A program made the position numbers and the translations under genes. From an uncultured Oscillibacter sp. (GTDB taxonomy: Bacteria > Bacillota > Clostridia > Oscillospirales > Oscillospiraceae): a DNA stretch of 64,000 nucleotides. The DNA lies in the NCBI GenBank assembly GCA_910579435.1, contig CAJTVF010000007.1:1-64000 (forward strand), read 5' to 3'. Shown here in pieces: positions 16,419 through 25,283 of this stretch. Within the stretch, counting starts at the first letter, position 1; the number at the start of each line of letters is the position of its first letter. Under the pieces are notes generated by a model. That model saw only the letters and a list, made by a program, of their open reading frames with translations, searched no databases and was not told the DNA's origin.

Positions 16419-16978
16419 TGCGCTGTCTCTTGGTCTCCGGCCTCCGCCTCCCGGGCTTCCACGGCCTCCTTCAGCTGGCGATAGCGTTCACGGGGGGAAA
16501 CGGTGAGGCCAAGCTCCTGCTCGGAGAGGGGGAGGTTCTCGCTGAGGCAGACCGCCAGGTCGTCCTCTTCCATGCGGTCGATGACCTTCCGGCAGCTCTC
16601 CAGGTCCTCCTGGCGGTAGAGCCGCTCCAGGAAATAGAGGCGGGACAGGGCCGTATACTGCCGGTCATAGGCTTTCATCTCGCTGTCCCGCAGCTCGGCC
16701 TGCCGTTCAAGCTCCTGGATTTTGCTTTGAGCTGCTTCCAGCTCGTCCTGGAGGCTGATCATCCGGTTCTGCATCCCCTGCATGGCGGTGACGGAGGTCT
16801 GGAGCTGTCCGATGGCCTCGGTATTGCTTCGCTGGTGGGAGGCAAAGGACCAGGCCATCAGCAGGAAGGCGACGATGAACAGGACCATGATATAGACCAC
16901 CACGGGCTTTTTTCCCTTGGGCGTCAAATCCTCCCCCGGCTCCATGAGGCCCTCTTCGTTTCGTTTTTTCAGCTTCAT
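16415..16978 (-). CDS. Single-pass membrane protein with coiled coil, coupled to parB
   Basis: A 187-aa protein with a charged N-terminus (MKLKKRNEEG), one membrane helix (about 27-46, VVYIMVLFIVAFLLMAWSF) and a long coiled coil (about 50-110, rich in Q/E/L with heptad spacing), then a helical C-terminal tail. I do not recognise a named family. Its start overlaps the parB stop by 4 bp (ATGA), so the two are translationally coupled. A role at the membrane linked to chromosome segregation is possible but is only inferred from position. Confidence 0.7.
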   Translation of the reverse strand: MKLKKRNEEGLMEPGEDLTPKGKKPVVVYIMVLFIVAFLLMAWSFASHQRSNTEAIGQLQTSVTAMQGMQNRMISLQDELEAAQSKIQELERQAELRDSEMKAYDRQYTALSRLYFLERLYRQEDLESCRKVIDRMEEDDLAVCLSENLPLSEQELGLTVSPRERYRQLKEAVEAREAEAGDQETAQ

Positions 16979-17865
16979 GCCTCCGGTCCTTTCCGGTTGG
17001 TTTTCAGGAGGGCCAGGGCCTCCAGCAGGTCGTTCAGGTCGTCCAGACCGTAATACTCCAATTCAATCCGGCCCTTTTTCCGGCCGGTGACGATGCGCAC
17101 GCCCCGGCCCAGCCGGGAGGACAGGGACTGCTGGGCCTCGGCGGCGTAGTCCACCTCCTTGGGCGGCTCCGGGAGCTCCGGCTCCTCCTTGGGCTCCGCC
17201 AGCATTCGCTTTGCCAGGGCCTCCGTCTGCCGGACGGAGAGCTGGCTTTGGACCACGGCTTCCGCCGCCTTCGTCTGGAGGGCGGGGGAGAGGGGGAGCA
17301 GGGCCCGGGCATGTCCGGCGGAGAGGGTCCCTTCCTCCACCAGCTTCCGCACGCCGGGCTGGAGGCCCAGCAGCCGCATGGCGTTGGCCACGGCGCTGCG
17401 GGACTTGCCCACCCGCCTTGCGGCCTCCTCCTGGGTCATGTGGTAGGTTTGGATCAGGGACTGGTATCCGGCGGCTTCCTCCATAGGGTTCAGGTCCTCC
17501 CGCTGGAGGTTTTCCACCAGGGCCAGCTCCGCCGCCTTCTGGTCGTCGGCCTCGATGACCACGGCGGGAATTTCCGTGAGGCCCGCCATCCGGGCGGCGC
17601 GCCAGCGGCGCTCTCCGGCGATGATCTGATAATAGCCGGAGGACAGCTTCCGCACGGTCAGGGGCTGGATGACCCCGTGCTCCCGGATGGAATCCGCCAG
17701 CTCCGCCAGCGCGTCCTCGTCAAACAGCTTCCGGGGCTGAGCGGAATAGCTCTCCACCTGGGAAATGGGTAAATACAGGTTCCCCGCGGCTTCGGGTTTC
17801 AATACGTCGTCCCCCAGCAGCGCGCCCAACCCCCGGCCCAGGCCGGAGGGCTTTTTATTTGCCAT
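16975..17865 (-). CDS. parB: Chromosome-partitioning protein ParB (Spo0J)
   Basis: CTP-dependent DNA clamp that loads at parS and spreads, guiding origin segregation and SMC loading; 296 aa. Visible features are the N-terminal CTPase motifs (GERRWRAARMAGL and LVENLQREDLNPMEEA), the HTH TQEEAARRVGKSRSAVANAMRLL that contacts parS, and a C-terminal dimerisation region. The start at 17865 follows AAAGGAG. It lies 28 bp after parA in one operon. Five matching parS sites are in the window. Confidence 0.96.
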   Translation of the reverse strand: MANKKPSGLGRGLGALLGDDVLKPEAAGNLYLPISQVESYSAQPRKLFDEDALAELADSIREHGVIQPLTVRKLSSGYYQIIAGERRWRAARMAGLTEIPAVVIEADDQKAAELALVENLQREDLNPMEEAAGYQSLIQTYHMTQEEAARRVGKSRSAVANAMRLLGLQPGVRKLVEEGTLSAGHARALLPLSPALQTKAAEAVVQSQLSVRQTEALAKRMLAEPKEEPELPEPPKEVDYAAEAQQSLSSRLGRGVRIVTGRKKGRIELEYYGLDDLNDLLEALALLKTNRKGPEA

Positions 17866-17893
17866 GAAATGCACTCCTTTCAAAAGAGACGTC

Positions 17894-18640
17894 TTATTTC
17901 AAAAATTCGGCGGCAAAGGCCGCGTAGGCGTCGGCCCCCCGGGAAGCCCGGTCATAGGCGCTGATGGGCTTGCCGTGGCTGGGGGCCTCGGAAAGGCGGA
18001 TGTTCCGGGGAATCACGGAGGCATAGACCTTGCCGGGGAAGTAGTGCTTCACTTCCTCCGCCACCTGCAGGGAGAGGTTTGTCCGCCCGTCGAACATGGT
18101 CAGTAAAACCCCCTCCAGCTCCAGGGACGGGTTCAGGGACCGCCGCACCAGCCGGACGGTGTTCATCAGATCGGAAAGCCCCTCCAGGGCAAAGTATTCG
18201 CACTGGACCGGCACCAGGATGGAATCCGCCGCGCACAGGGCGTTCAGCGTCAGAAGCTCCAGGGAGGGAGGGCAGTCGATGAGAATGAAGTCATAGGCTT
18301 CCCGAAGAGGCTCCAGGGCGTCCTTCAGCAGGAATTCCCGCCGCTCCATGCCGATGAGCTCCACCCCCGCCCCGGCCAGGGCCTTGTTGGAGGGCAGCAC
18401 GTCCCCATAACGGGTATGGGACACCGCCCCGGCGGCGGGCAGCTCCTCAATAATGGCGGAATAGACCCCCTTGGAGACGGTCTTGTCCACGCCCATGCCG
18501 GAGGTGGCGTTGGCCTGGGGGTCGAAGTCGCAGAGGAGGACCTTCTTTCCCGCCTCCGTCAGGGCGGCCGACAGGTTGACGCAGGTTGTGGTTTTCCCCA
18601 CGCCGCCCTTTTGATTCACAACAGCGATGATCTTTGACAC
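17894..18640 (-). CDS. parA: Chromosome-partitioning ATPase ParA (Soj)
   Basis: Deviant Walker ATPase that forms nucleoid-bound gradients used by ParB-parS complexes, and in Bacillus-type systems also modulates DnaA. It is 248 aa, short like Soj and without an N-terminal HTH. Motifs are KGGVGKTTT (residues 11-19), DFDPQANATSGMG and the Walker-B-like DFILIDCPPSLELLT. First gene of the parA-parB-coiled-coil operon. Confidence 0.96.
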   Translation of the reverse strand: MSKIIAVVNQKGGVGKTTTCVNLSAALTEAGKKVLLCDFDPQANATSGMGVDKTVSKGVYSAIIEELPAAGAVSHTRYGDVLPSNKALAGAGVELIGMERREFLLKDALEPLREAYDFILIDCPPSLELLTLNALCAADSILVPVQCEYFALEGLSDLMNTVRLVRRSLNPSLELEGVLLTMFDGRTNLSLQVAEEVKHYFPGKVYASVIPRNIRLSEAPSHGKPISAYDRASRGADAYAAFAAEFLK

Positions 18641-18742
18641 AAAAGCACCTACTTTCTATCGAAAATTCATTATAACAAGGCCGGGACAGCCTTGCAAGGG
18701 CTAAGCCCACAATTTTTAGGAAATTTGGCCGGAAAACGGAAA

Positions 18743-18758
18743 AGTTTCACGTGAAACA
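18743..18758. promoter_or_regulatory. parS: parS site 2
   Basis: AGTTTCACGTGAAACA, one mismatch at the first base; upstream of parA. Confidence 0.92.
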
Positions 18759-18760
18759 GC

Positions 18761-18786
18761 AAGGCCCGCCGAAAACAGCGGGCCTT
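18761..18786. terminator. Hairpin between two parS sites
   Basis: Arms AAGGCCCGC and GCGGGCCTT with an 8-base loop, between parS 2 and 3, and downstream of the GH13 gene on the minus strand. There is no T run, so termination is uncertain. Confidence 0.45.
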
Positions 18787-18790
18787 GGAG

Positions 18791-18806
18791 CGTTTCACGT
18801 GAAACA
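18791..18806. promoter_or_regulatory. parS: parS site 3
   Basis: CGTTTCACGTGAAACA, one mismatch at the first base; 48 bp from parS 2 and placed in mirror symmetry around the hairpin at 18761-18786. Confidence 0.92.
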
Positions 18807-18825
18807 ATTTTGTAAAAACCCATTC

Positions 18826-20679
18826 TCAGCCCCGGCCCAGCAGCCGGACGCTGTAGGGGGGGACGGCAGCCGCCTCACCGGGAACCGGCTCGCCGGTGCG
18901 GAGGTCCCGGAAGCCCCCGCCCGGCAGGGAGACGGTCCGCTCCTCCGGGCCGGCGTTCACCAGGGTGGCGGTGGCCTCCCCGGGAATTTCACGCAGATAG
19001 GCCAGCAGGGGCCCCTGAGCCTCCAGCCAGGCGAGGGAGCCCCGGCGGAGGGAGCCCCGGCCCTTCCGCAGCTGCCCCAGCCAGCGGAACCAGGCCAGCA
19101 GCTCCTGGTCCTCGTTTCCCCAGGGGTAGGTTTTGCGGTTAAAGGGGTCCGCCGCGCCCTCCATGCCGGTTTCGTCGCCGTAGTAGACCATGGGAGAGCC
19201 GGGGAAGGTGAAGAGGATCGCCGCCGCCACGCGCAGCCGCTCCAGTCCCGCTTCCCGCTGGCGGGGGGTCAGGCGGAAGGCGGCTTGGGCGTCCCGGCCC
19301 TCGGGAAGGGGAACGCCGCCCAGCACCGTGAGGACCCGGGGGGTGTCGTGGGTTCCCAGGAAGTTCATGGCGGAGTAAAAGGCGGCGGGAGGATAATTTT
19401 CCCGGATGGTCTCCATGGCCTCCTTGAAATCCTCCGCCGGGCCGTCCAGCAGGTAGTTCAGCAGGGCGGTGCGGAAGGGGTAGTTCATCACGCCGTGGAG
19501 CTCCCGGCCCTGGAAGTATTTGCGGCGGCGGGAATAGGAAATTTTATTGCTGGCGTCCTCCCAGACCTCCCCCAGGACCAGGGCGTCGGGGTCCGTCTCC
19601 TCCACGGCGGACCGAAGCTGCTCAATGAACTCGTCGGGGAGCTCGTCCGCCACGTCCAGCCGCCAGCCGGAGGCCCCGGCCCGGAGCCAGCGCTTCACAA
19701 TGGAGTTTTCTCCCGTAATGATATAGTCCACATAGCCCGGGCAGTCCTCCCGGACGTTGGGCAGGGTGCTGATGCCCCACCAGGCGTCATAGGACGCGGG
19801 CCACTGGCTGAACTGGAACCAGTCATAGTAAGGGCTGTCCTTGCTCTGGGCGGCGCCCAGGGTGGGGTAGAAGCCGTCGGCATTGAAGTAGACGCTCTGG
19901 GAGCCGGTGTGGTTGAACACGCCGTCCAGCAGGACGCGGATGCCTTTTTCTTTCGCCTTGGCGCAGAGGTCCCGAAAGTCCTCCCCGGCGCCCAGCATGG
20001 GGTCGATCTTTGTGTAATCCGCCGTGTTGTAGCGGTGGTTGGAGGCGGACTCAAAAATAGGGCAGAAGTAAAGGGTGGAGACCCCCAGGGCCGCCAGGTC
20101 GTCCAGATGGGCGGCCACGCCCGCCAGGGACCCGCCGAAAAAGTCCCGGTTCTTGATCTCCCCTTCCTCCGGCCACCAGACGGGGCCGTCGTCCCAGTCC
20201 TGGTGGACCCAGCGGTCCCCGATGAGGCCCGAGGGGTCCGGCGTCTCCAAACGGCAATAGCGGTCCGGAAAAATCTGATAGGTCACCCCCTCGCCAAACC
20301 AGGCGGGGGTGGGGCGCTCCTCATAAACGGTGAGCTGCCAGGGGATGGGTTCCCCCTCGCTGCGGTAGCCGGTTTTGTCCAGGAGGCACCCGGTGCCGTC
20401 GTCCCGCCAGAAGCGGAACCAGTACCAGACCAGTTCCGGCGTTTGAAAGGGGATGAGGGAGAGGGAGAAGAAGGCCCGGCCGTCCTGAAAGCCGGAGAAG
20501 GGCATCTCCGCCTCCATCTCATGACCGGCAAACTCCCGGCGGATGATGACGGAGCAGTGGGTAAAGCCCTCGCTGGAAAGAGGGCGGCAGGTGAGGGACC
20601 ACGCCTTCCCGCAGGGAAGGGCGCCGTAGGGTTTCTTGCACTGAGCGTCGCGGGAGTCAAAGACGGAAGGTGTGTTCAT
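18826..20679 (-). CDS. GH13 alpha-glucan hydrolase (neopullulanase/cyclomaltodextrinase type)
   Basis: Cytoplasmic alpha-amylase-family enzyme that probably cleaves maltodextrin, pullulan or cyclodextrin linkages; there is no signal peptide. It is 617 aa. The N-terminal beta domain (about 1-115) resembles the family's CBM34-like region. The barrel carries GVFNHTG, the nucleophile Asp in GWRLDVADE, the acid Glu in VLGEVWED and the third Asp in FLGTHDTPR. The start at 20679 follows AAGGAG. It lies alone between parA and PBP2. Exact substrate cannot be told from sequence. Confidence 0.9.
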   Translation of the reverse strand: MNTPSVFDSRDAQCKKPYGALPCGKAWSLTCRPLSSEGFTHCSVIIRREFAGHEMEAEMPFSGFQDGRAFFSLSLIPFQTPELVWYWFRFWRDDGTGCLLDKTGYRSEGEPIPWQLTVYEERPTPAWFGEGVTYQIFPDRYCRLETPDPSGLIGDRWVHQDWDDGPVWWPEEGEIKNRDFFGGSLAGVAAHLDDLAALGVSTLYFCPIFESASNHRYNTADYTKIDPMLGAGEDFRDLCAKAKEKGIRVLLDGVFNHTGSQSVYFNADGFYPTLGAAQSKDSPYYDWFQFSQWPASYDAWWGISTLPNVREDCPGYVDYIITGENSIVKRWLRAGASGWRLDVADELPDEFIEQLRSAVEETDPDALVLGEVWEDASNKISYSRRRKYFQGRELHGVMNYPFRTALLNYLLDGPAEDFKEAMETIRENYPPAAFYSAMNFLGTHDTPRVLTVLGGVPLPEGRDAQAAFRLTPRQREAGLERLRVAAAILFTFPGSPMVYYGDETGMEGAADPFNRKTYPWGNEDQELLAWFRWLGQLRKGRGSLRRGSLAWLEAQGPLLAYLREIPGEATATLVNAGPEERTVSLPGGGFRDLRTGEPVPGEAAAVPPYSVRLLGRG

Positions 20680-20771
20680 GGGAAAAACTCCTTGTTTGTT
20701 AAAATAAGGGGTTCCAACAAATGACATTTTTTTACTGGCCGCTTTTCAGGGGAAAAAGGCCGGGAAAACCC

Positions 20772-20908
20772 GGCCTCTGTGGGGCCCGGTCCCCGGACCG
20801 GGCCATTGGGGCTGAGGGAGGAATGGCCCAACCTGGCCCCCGCAAGGGGGATGCGATATCCGTAAGCGGCAAAGCCGCTAACGGATATCCAAGGGCCAGG
20901 CCCCACAA
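20772..20908. repeat. Composite palindrome with divergent REP-G-like ends
   Basis: CTGTGGGGCC near 20776 and GGCCCCACAAAGG near 20898 form an outer inverted repeat. Inside is a hairpin CGGTCC/GGACCG (about 20788-20802) and a second stem GATATCCGTTAGCGGC-type (about 20849-20889). The flanks match those of REP-G (TGTGGGGCC...GGCCATT). This and the parS site fill the 250-bp gap; no gene is seen. Confidence 0.6.
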
Positions 20909-20912
20909 AGGA

Positions 20913-20928
20913 CGTTTCACGTGAAACG
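20913..20928. promoter_or_regulatory. parS: parS site 4
   Basis: CGTTTCACGTGAAACG, a perfect palindrome differing from the consensus only at the two outer bases. It lies immediately beyond the stop codon of PBP2. Confidence 0.9.
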
Positions 20929-20929
20929 C

Positions 20930-23110
20930 TCAAGGCAAGAGCTGGTTTTCCCCGGTGACGGAGGAATCGTCCTCGCCGGGGGTGAAATAGGCGTTGAGGA
21001 TGTTGACGGCGGTAGAGGCCAGGGCCGCGCCGGCGTCCGCCCGCTCGATGGCGATGGCCACGGCGATTTCCGGGTCGTCGTAGGGGGCGAAGCAGACGAA
21101 CACGCCGTGGTTCTTCGTGTCCGCCCGGACCTGGGAGGTGCCGGTCTTCGCGCCGGCGGAAACCACGCAGTTCCGGAAATAGGGGGAGAGGGTGCCCTCC
21201 ACCAGACCCTTCATGCCCTGCTTCACGGCGTTCAGGTACTCGCCGCTGATGTCGATGGTGTTGACAGGCTCCGTGTTTCCCGTGGCCACGACGGAGGAGT
21301 TGTCGTAAGCCTTGGCGGCTTTCAGCAGATGGGCCTGGCAGTGCTTGCCGCCGGAGACCAGCGTGGCCACATAGTTGGCCAGCTGGAGGGGGGAGTAGAG
21401 CTGGGTGGACTGGCCGAAGGCCGCCCAGGGGGCCTGGTCCTGGCCCTGGGGGTTCTCCGGCAGGGTGCCGGCGGTCTCGGGGATCTCAATGCCGGTTTTT
21501 TCTCCCAGGCCGAACATGGCGAGGTATTTCCGGAACTCCTCCATGCCCATGCGGTAGCCGATCTCGCCGAAAAAGTAGTTGCAGGAGTTGGTGATGGCCT
21601 GGGTGACGTTGAGGTATCCATGGCCGGAGCGCTTCCAGCAGTTGAAATAGCTGTTTGCCTCGTCAAGGGGATACCCCCAGCGGCCGGTGTCCTTGATCTT
21701 TTCCGTCAGGGTGGTGTTCCCGCTGAGGAGGCCCGCCATGGCGGTGAAGGGCTTTAAGGTCGAGCCGGGAGGGTAGCTGCCCACGGAGGCCCGGTTGAAC
21801 ATGGGCCGGGTGGGATCATCTCGAAGAACAGCAAAATCCTTCCGCCAGGTGGAGAGGTCATAGGTGGGATAGGAGGCCAGGGCCAGCACCTCGCCGGTGC
21901 CCACCTGGATTACTGCGGCCCCCGCGCCCCGGCCCTCGTCGCCGTCGGCGTTCAGCCGGGTGACGGTCTCCTCCAGGAAGCCCTCCACCTGAGCCTGGAA
22001 GTCCAGGTCGATGGTCAGCTCCACGGTGTTGCCGGGGACGGGCTGGGTTTTATAGTATTCCCCGGTGATCTTGCCCTCGTCGTTAGTGGACACCATCCGG
22101 AGGCCGTCCTGGCCCTTCAAATACTCCTCAAAGGCCAGCTCCGCGCCCTCCTTGCCGATGAGATCGTCGTAGTCATAGCCCTTCTTTTTCAGGGAGGGGT
22201 AGTCGTCCTCAATGGTGATCTTGCTCACGTAGCCCAGGATGTGGGCGGCGCAGGTGGTCTCGTACTCCCGGACGGAGGAAAGGGTCACCTTGGCCCCGGC
22301 GTAGTTCCCGTCGCTGAGGAGGGAGATGAAGGGGGTGTCGATGTCCTGGGCCAGGACATAGGCGGCATAGTTGTCCAGCTTGCGGACGGACAGCTCGTAC
22401 TGGACCCCCAGCACCATCCGGGCCTGGGTCATGGTGTAGTTCTCGGGAATGCCCAGCTCCTCCCGCATGGCCCCCATCAGCTGGGCGGGGGTGACGCCGG
22501 AGTCCATCAGCAGGTCCTCCGTCAGGTCGGCGGGAATCAAACGCTCCAGCAGAGCCTCGGCCCGCTTTTTGACAGAGAGCTCCTCCGCGGGGGCGGAGCC
22601 CTCCTCGGGCTCCGGCTCCGGGGTGGAGACCGCCTCCGGATGGCGGAGCAGGTATTCGCCCAAAGCGTCCGCGCAGGGCTTCAGGCTCTTGAGATAGGTG
22701 AGGAAGAGCTTTTGCTGCTGCCCGTCCAGCTGGTCCACGGTGTAGCGGTAGGGGGCCAGGCGGGAAATGGGCAGGTTGTCGCTCCAGGCGACGCCCTCCG
22801 ACTGGCAGAGCTGGACGAGGCGCAGAATGGCCTCGTTGCTGTCTTCCCCCGGGCGGAGGAGGTCCGCGTCGAAGGTCAAATCATAGGTGGAGCGGTTGCT
22901 GACCAGGGGCCTGCCGTTGCGGTCGGTGATGATGCCCCGGGAGGCCTCCACCTTCTCCGGCCGCACGATGGAGCGGATGGCCTGGGCGGCGTAGCCGTCG
23001 TGATGGATAACCTGCACGTCGTAGAGCACGAAGAGGTAAGCCGCCAGGGCCAGCACCAGGAAGGCGGCCAGCAGATAGAGACGGGTATTTTGCATTTCCT
23101 TGCGGTCCAT
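20930..23110 (-). CDS. mrdA: Penicillin-binding protein 2 (elongation transpeptidase)
   Basis: Class B PBP that cross-links peptidoglycan with RodA during elongation. It is 726 aa. It has one N-terminal membrane helix (about 10-30, LYLLAAFLVLALAAYLFVLYD), a dimerisation/pedestal domain starting SRGIITDRNGRPL, and the transpeptidase with SxxK in PGSTLKPFTAM, SxN in TNSCNYF and KTG in AGAKTGTSQV. It follows mreD by 21 bp. RodA is not in the window. Confidence 0.94.
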   Translation of the reverse strand: MDRKEMQNTRLYLLAAFLVLALAAYLFVLYDVQVIHHDGYAAQAIRSIVRPEKVEASRGIITDRNGRPLVSNRSTYDLTFDADLLRPGEDSNEAILRLVQLCQSEGVAWSDNLPISRLAPYRYTVDQLDGQQQKLFLTYLKSLKPCADALGEYLLRHPEAVSTPEPEPEEGSAPAEELSVKKRAEALLERLIPADLTEDLLMDSGVTPAQLMGAMREELGIPENYTMTQARMVLGVQYELSVRKLDNYAAYVLAQDIDTPFISLLSDGNYAGAKVTLSSVREYETTCAAHILGYVSKITIEDDYPSLKKKGYDYDDLIGKEGAELAFEEYLKGQDGLRMVSTNDEGKITGEYYKTQPVPGNTVELTIDLDFQAQVEGFLEETVTRLNADGDEGRGAGAAVIQVGTGEVLALASYPTYDLSTWRKDFAVLRDDPTRPMFNRASVGSYPPGSTLKPFTAMAGLLSGNTTLTEKIKDTGRWGYPLDEANSYFNCWKRSGHGYLNVTQAITNSCNYFFGEIGYRMGMEEFRKYLAMFGLGEKTGIEIPETAGTLPENPQGQDQAPWAAFGQSTQLYSPLQLANYVATLVSGGKHCQAHLLKAAKAYDNSSVVATGNTEPVNTIDISGEYLNAVKQGMKGLVEGTLSPYFRNCVVSAGAKTGTSQVRADTKNHGVFVCFAPYDDPEIAVAIAIERADAGAALASTAVNILNAYFTPGEDDSSVTGENQLLP

Positions 23111-23131
23111 AGGGCGCCTTTCTATTGAAAA

Positions 23132-23644
23132 TCAGTCGTCCAGCTGCGTTCGCCGGAAGACGGCGTGGTACAGCAGGGTCAGGGGGATGATGAAGGGGGC
23201 CGCCACGCAGAACTCCCGGACCATCACCAGGGCCCCGGCCTCCCAGGCGGCGCGGCCCCGCATCCAGAGAATCAGGCAGCGGAAGCTGTCCGTGAGCAAA
23301 AAGGCGGCGGCGGCGGAGACCAGGGAGCAGAGGAAGCCGGCGGGGAGCCAGCTCTGGGACAGCAGCCCGGCGCAGAGGCCCGCCAGGGGGAAGACCAGGG
23401 TATACAGGCAGGGAATGGGCCCCGGGAGGAGCAGGTCGCAGACCAGACCCACGCACAGGGAGAAAATGGTCCCCGCCAGGGGCCCCTGAAAGGTGGCGGG
23501 AATGGCCGCCAAAAGGGGGTAGAGAAAGGGAATGACCCCCCAGAACTCCAGCCGCTGCAAGAGCCCCGTCTGCACCAGCAGGCAGAGGGCCGTGGCGGCG
23601 GCGTACAGGGACCATTTGAAAATGGTTTCGTTTCTGGCAATCAT
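23132..23644 (-). CDS. mreD: Rod-shape protein MreD
   Basis: Polytopic membrane protein, 170 aa, about five helices (for example LYAAATALCLLVQTGLL, FSLCVGLVCDLLLPGP, LYTLVFPLAGLCAGLL). The motif VCDLLLPGPIPCLYTL fits the MreD pattern. It partners MreC and the elongasome. The ATG has a GGAGG site. It sits 15 bp after mreC and before PBP2, the standard order. Confidence 0.9.
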   Translation of the reverse strand: MIARNETIFKWSLYAAATALCLLVQTGLLQRLEFWGVIPFLYPLLAAIPATFQGPLAGTIFSLCVGLVCDLLLPGPIPCLYTLVFPLAGLCAGLLSQSWLPAGFLCSLVSAAAAFLLTDSFRCLILWMRGRAAWEAGALVMVREFCVAAPFIIPLTLLYHAVFRRTQLDD

Positions 23645-23659
23645 AAAAAGCCTCCGGCG

Positions 23660-24511
23660 TCAGGTAACAATCTCAAAGGATTTGATAACGAAGACCTCCG
23701 TCAGGGAATCCAGGTCCGCTTCCGGGGCCAGGATGGCGTAGGAGGACGCGCCGGAGTCGTCCTTCTGGACCACCTCCACGGAGCCGATGACCAGCCCCGA
23801 GGGGTAGTAGCCGCCCAGGCCGGAGGTCACCACCACGTCTCCGGGCAGCAGGGCGCAGTCCGCCGGGAGGTAGTCCAGCCGCAGGCGGTTCTGCCGCATG
23901 AGGGAGAAGTCGCCCTGGGCCACGCCCAGATCCTTGGTCCGGAATACCTGGGCGCCCAGGGAGGTGTCCGTGTCCACCAGGGTCAGCACCGTGGACCAGT
24001 TGGTCCCCGCCCGGTCGATGACCCCCACCAGGTTCCCGCACTCGTCGGTCACGCAGTCCCCCACCTCAATGCCCAGGGAGGCGCCCTTGTTCAGCGTCAG
24101 GGAGGAGGTCCAGTTGGTCACCGCGTGCTCCGTGACCATGGCGGCCTCGAAGTCCGTGAGGTCCCGGCGCTGCTTCGTCAGGTTCATCAGCTCCCGGAGC
24201 TTGGCGTTTTCCTCCACGTCCGCCTTGGCCTGCCGGATGGTCTCCTCCATCTGGGCAATCTGCTGGCGGAGGGCGGCGTTTTCCGCCTGAAGGTCCGTGG
24301 TGTCCTTATAATAATTTTGCAGGTCGTTGAACCAGTTGGCGATGGCCGTATAGCCCGCCCGGAAGGGCGAGGCGAGGATCCCCGTCAGGTTCGTCAGGGG
24401 GGAGGAGTTGGCGCTGAGCACCGACATCACCGCCATGGCCACCGACAGGACGGCGGCGGCGAAAAGGACCCAGAGCCCGTGCTGTTTCAGGAAATTTTTC
24501 AAACCAATCAC
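23660..24511 (-). CDS. mreC: Rod-shape protein MreC
   Basis: Cell-wall scaffold protein that forms filaments outside the membrane and activates PBP2. It is 283 aa: one N-terminal helix (about 13-33), a coiled coil (about 65-105), and two beta-barrel domains with typical phrases (VGDCVTDECGNLVGVIDR, GDVVVTSGLGGYYPSGL). The start is either GTG at 24511 or, with a better AGGTGA site, TTG at 24502. There is no mreB between maf and mreC, where many clostridia carry it. Confidence 0.93.
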   Translation of the reverse strand: MIGLKNFLKQHGLWVLFAAAVLSVAMAVMSVLSANSSPLTNLTGILASPFRAGYTAIANWFNDLQNYYKDTTDLQAENAALRQQIAQMEETIRQAKADVEENAKLRELMNLTKQRRDLTDFEAAMVTEHAVTNWTSSLTLNKGASLGIEVGDCVTDECGNLVGVIDRAGTNWSTVLTLVDTDTSLGAQVFRTKDLGVAQGDFSLMRQNRLRLDYLPADCALLPGDVVVTSGLGGYYPSGLVIGSVEVVQKDDSGASSYAILAPEADLDSLTEVFVIKSFEIVT

Positions 24512-24543
24512 CTATATAAGGTCAAAGATAACACGGGAGGCCG

Positions 24544-25119
24544 TCACAGCAGGGAGACGCCGAAGGCCTCCAGCATCCGGGCCAGCCGGAGCACCGGCAG
24601 GCCCATGACGTTGAAGAAGTCCCCCTCCAGCCGCTCCACCAGCAGGGCGCCCCGGCCCTGGACGCCGTAGGCCCCGGCCTTGTCCATGGGCTCGCCGGTG
24701 GCGATGTAGCGGCGGAGCTGCGCCTCCGTGGCGGGACGGAAGAAGACGCCGGTGGATTCGCTCTCCGTGAGGCGCTTTGCCCCCCGGCAGACGGAGACGC
24801 CGGTGCAGACGGTGTGCTTCCGCCCCTGGAGGGCGGTGAGCATTTCCAGGGCGTGGGCCTCGTCCCGGGGCTTGCCCAGCCGGGCCTGGTCCAGAAAGAC
24901 CATGGTGTCGGCGGTGATCACGATGTCCTCGGGCCCGCAGAGCCTGGCCGCGGCCTCCGCCTTCTCCCGGGAGATATAGGCCACCACCTCCGGCGGCGTC
25001 AGCCCCTCGGGGAAGGATTCCTCCACCTCCGGCACCCGGACCACAAAATCCGTCACGCCGATGCGTTCCAGAAGCTCCCGCCTCCGGGGAGACCCGGAGG
25101 CCAATACAATTTGTGCCAT
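24544..25119 (-). CDS. maf: Maf-like nucleoside triphosphate pyrophosphatase
   Basis: House-cleaning pyrophosphatase acting on dTTP/UTP or modified nucleotides, also linked to division control. It is 191 aa. Motifs are LASGSPRRRELL (residues 5-16), SREKAEAAA, ITADTMV and DKAGAYGVQGRGA. It sits upstream of mreC as in many Firmicutes. Specificity (YhdE or YceF type) is not decided here. Confidence 0.95.
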   Translation of the reverse strand: MAQIVLASGSPRRRELLERIGVTDFVVRVPEVEESFPEGLTPPEVVAYISREKAEAAARLCGPEDIVITADTMVFLDQARLGKPRDEAHALEMLTALQGRKHTVCTGVSVCRGAKRLTESESTGVFFRPATEAQLRRYIATGEPMDKAGAYGVQGRGALLVERLEGDFFNVMGLPVLRLARMLEAFGVSLL

Positions 25120-25283
25120 AAACCATACCTCAAATGCCAGATTTCGCTGCCGCCGCTCCGGCCTGGTAAAACAGCAGACCGCCGGAGCGCGCTAAAGTTC
25201 TTTTGGATACGTTTACCCTCTGGGCATACGGGGTCTCTAGGCGGCAAAGCCGCCAAGAGCTCCCAAATCTTACAAGAAAAGTA

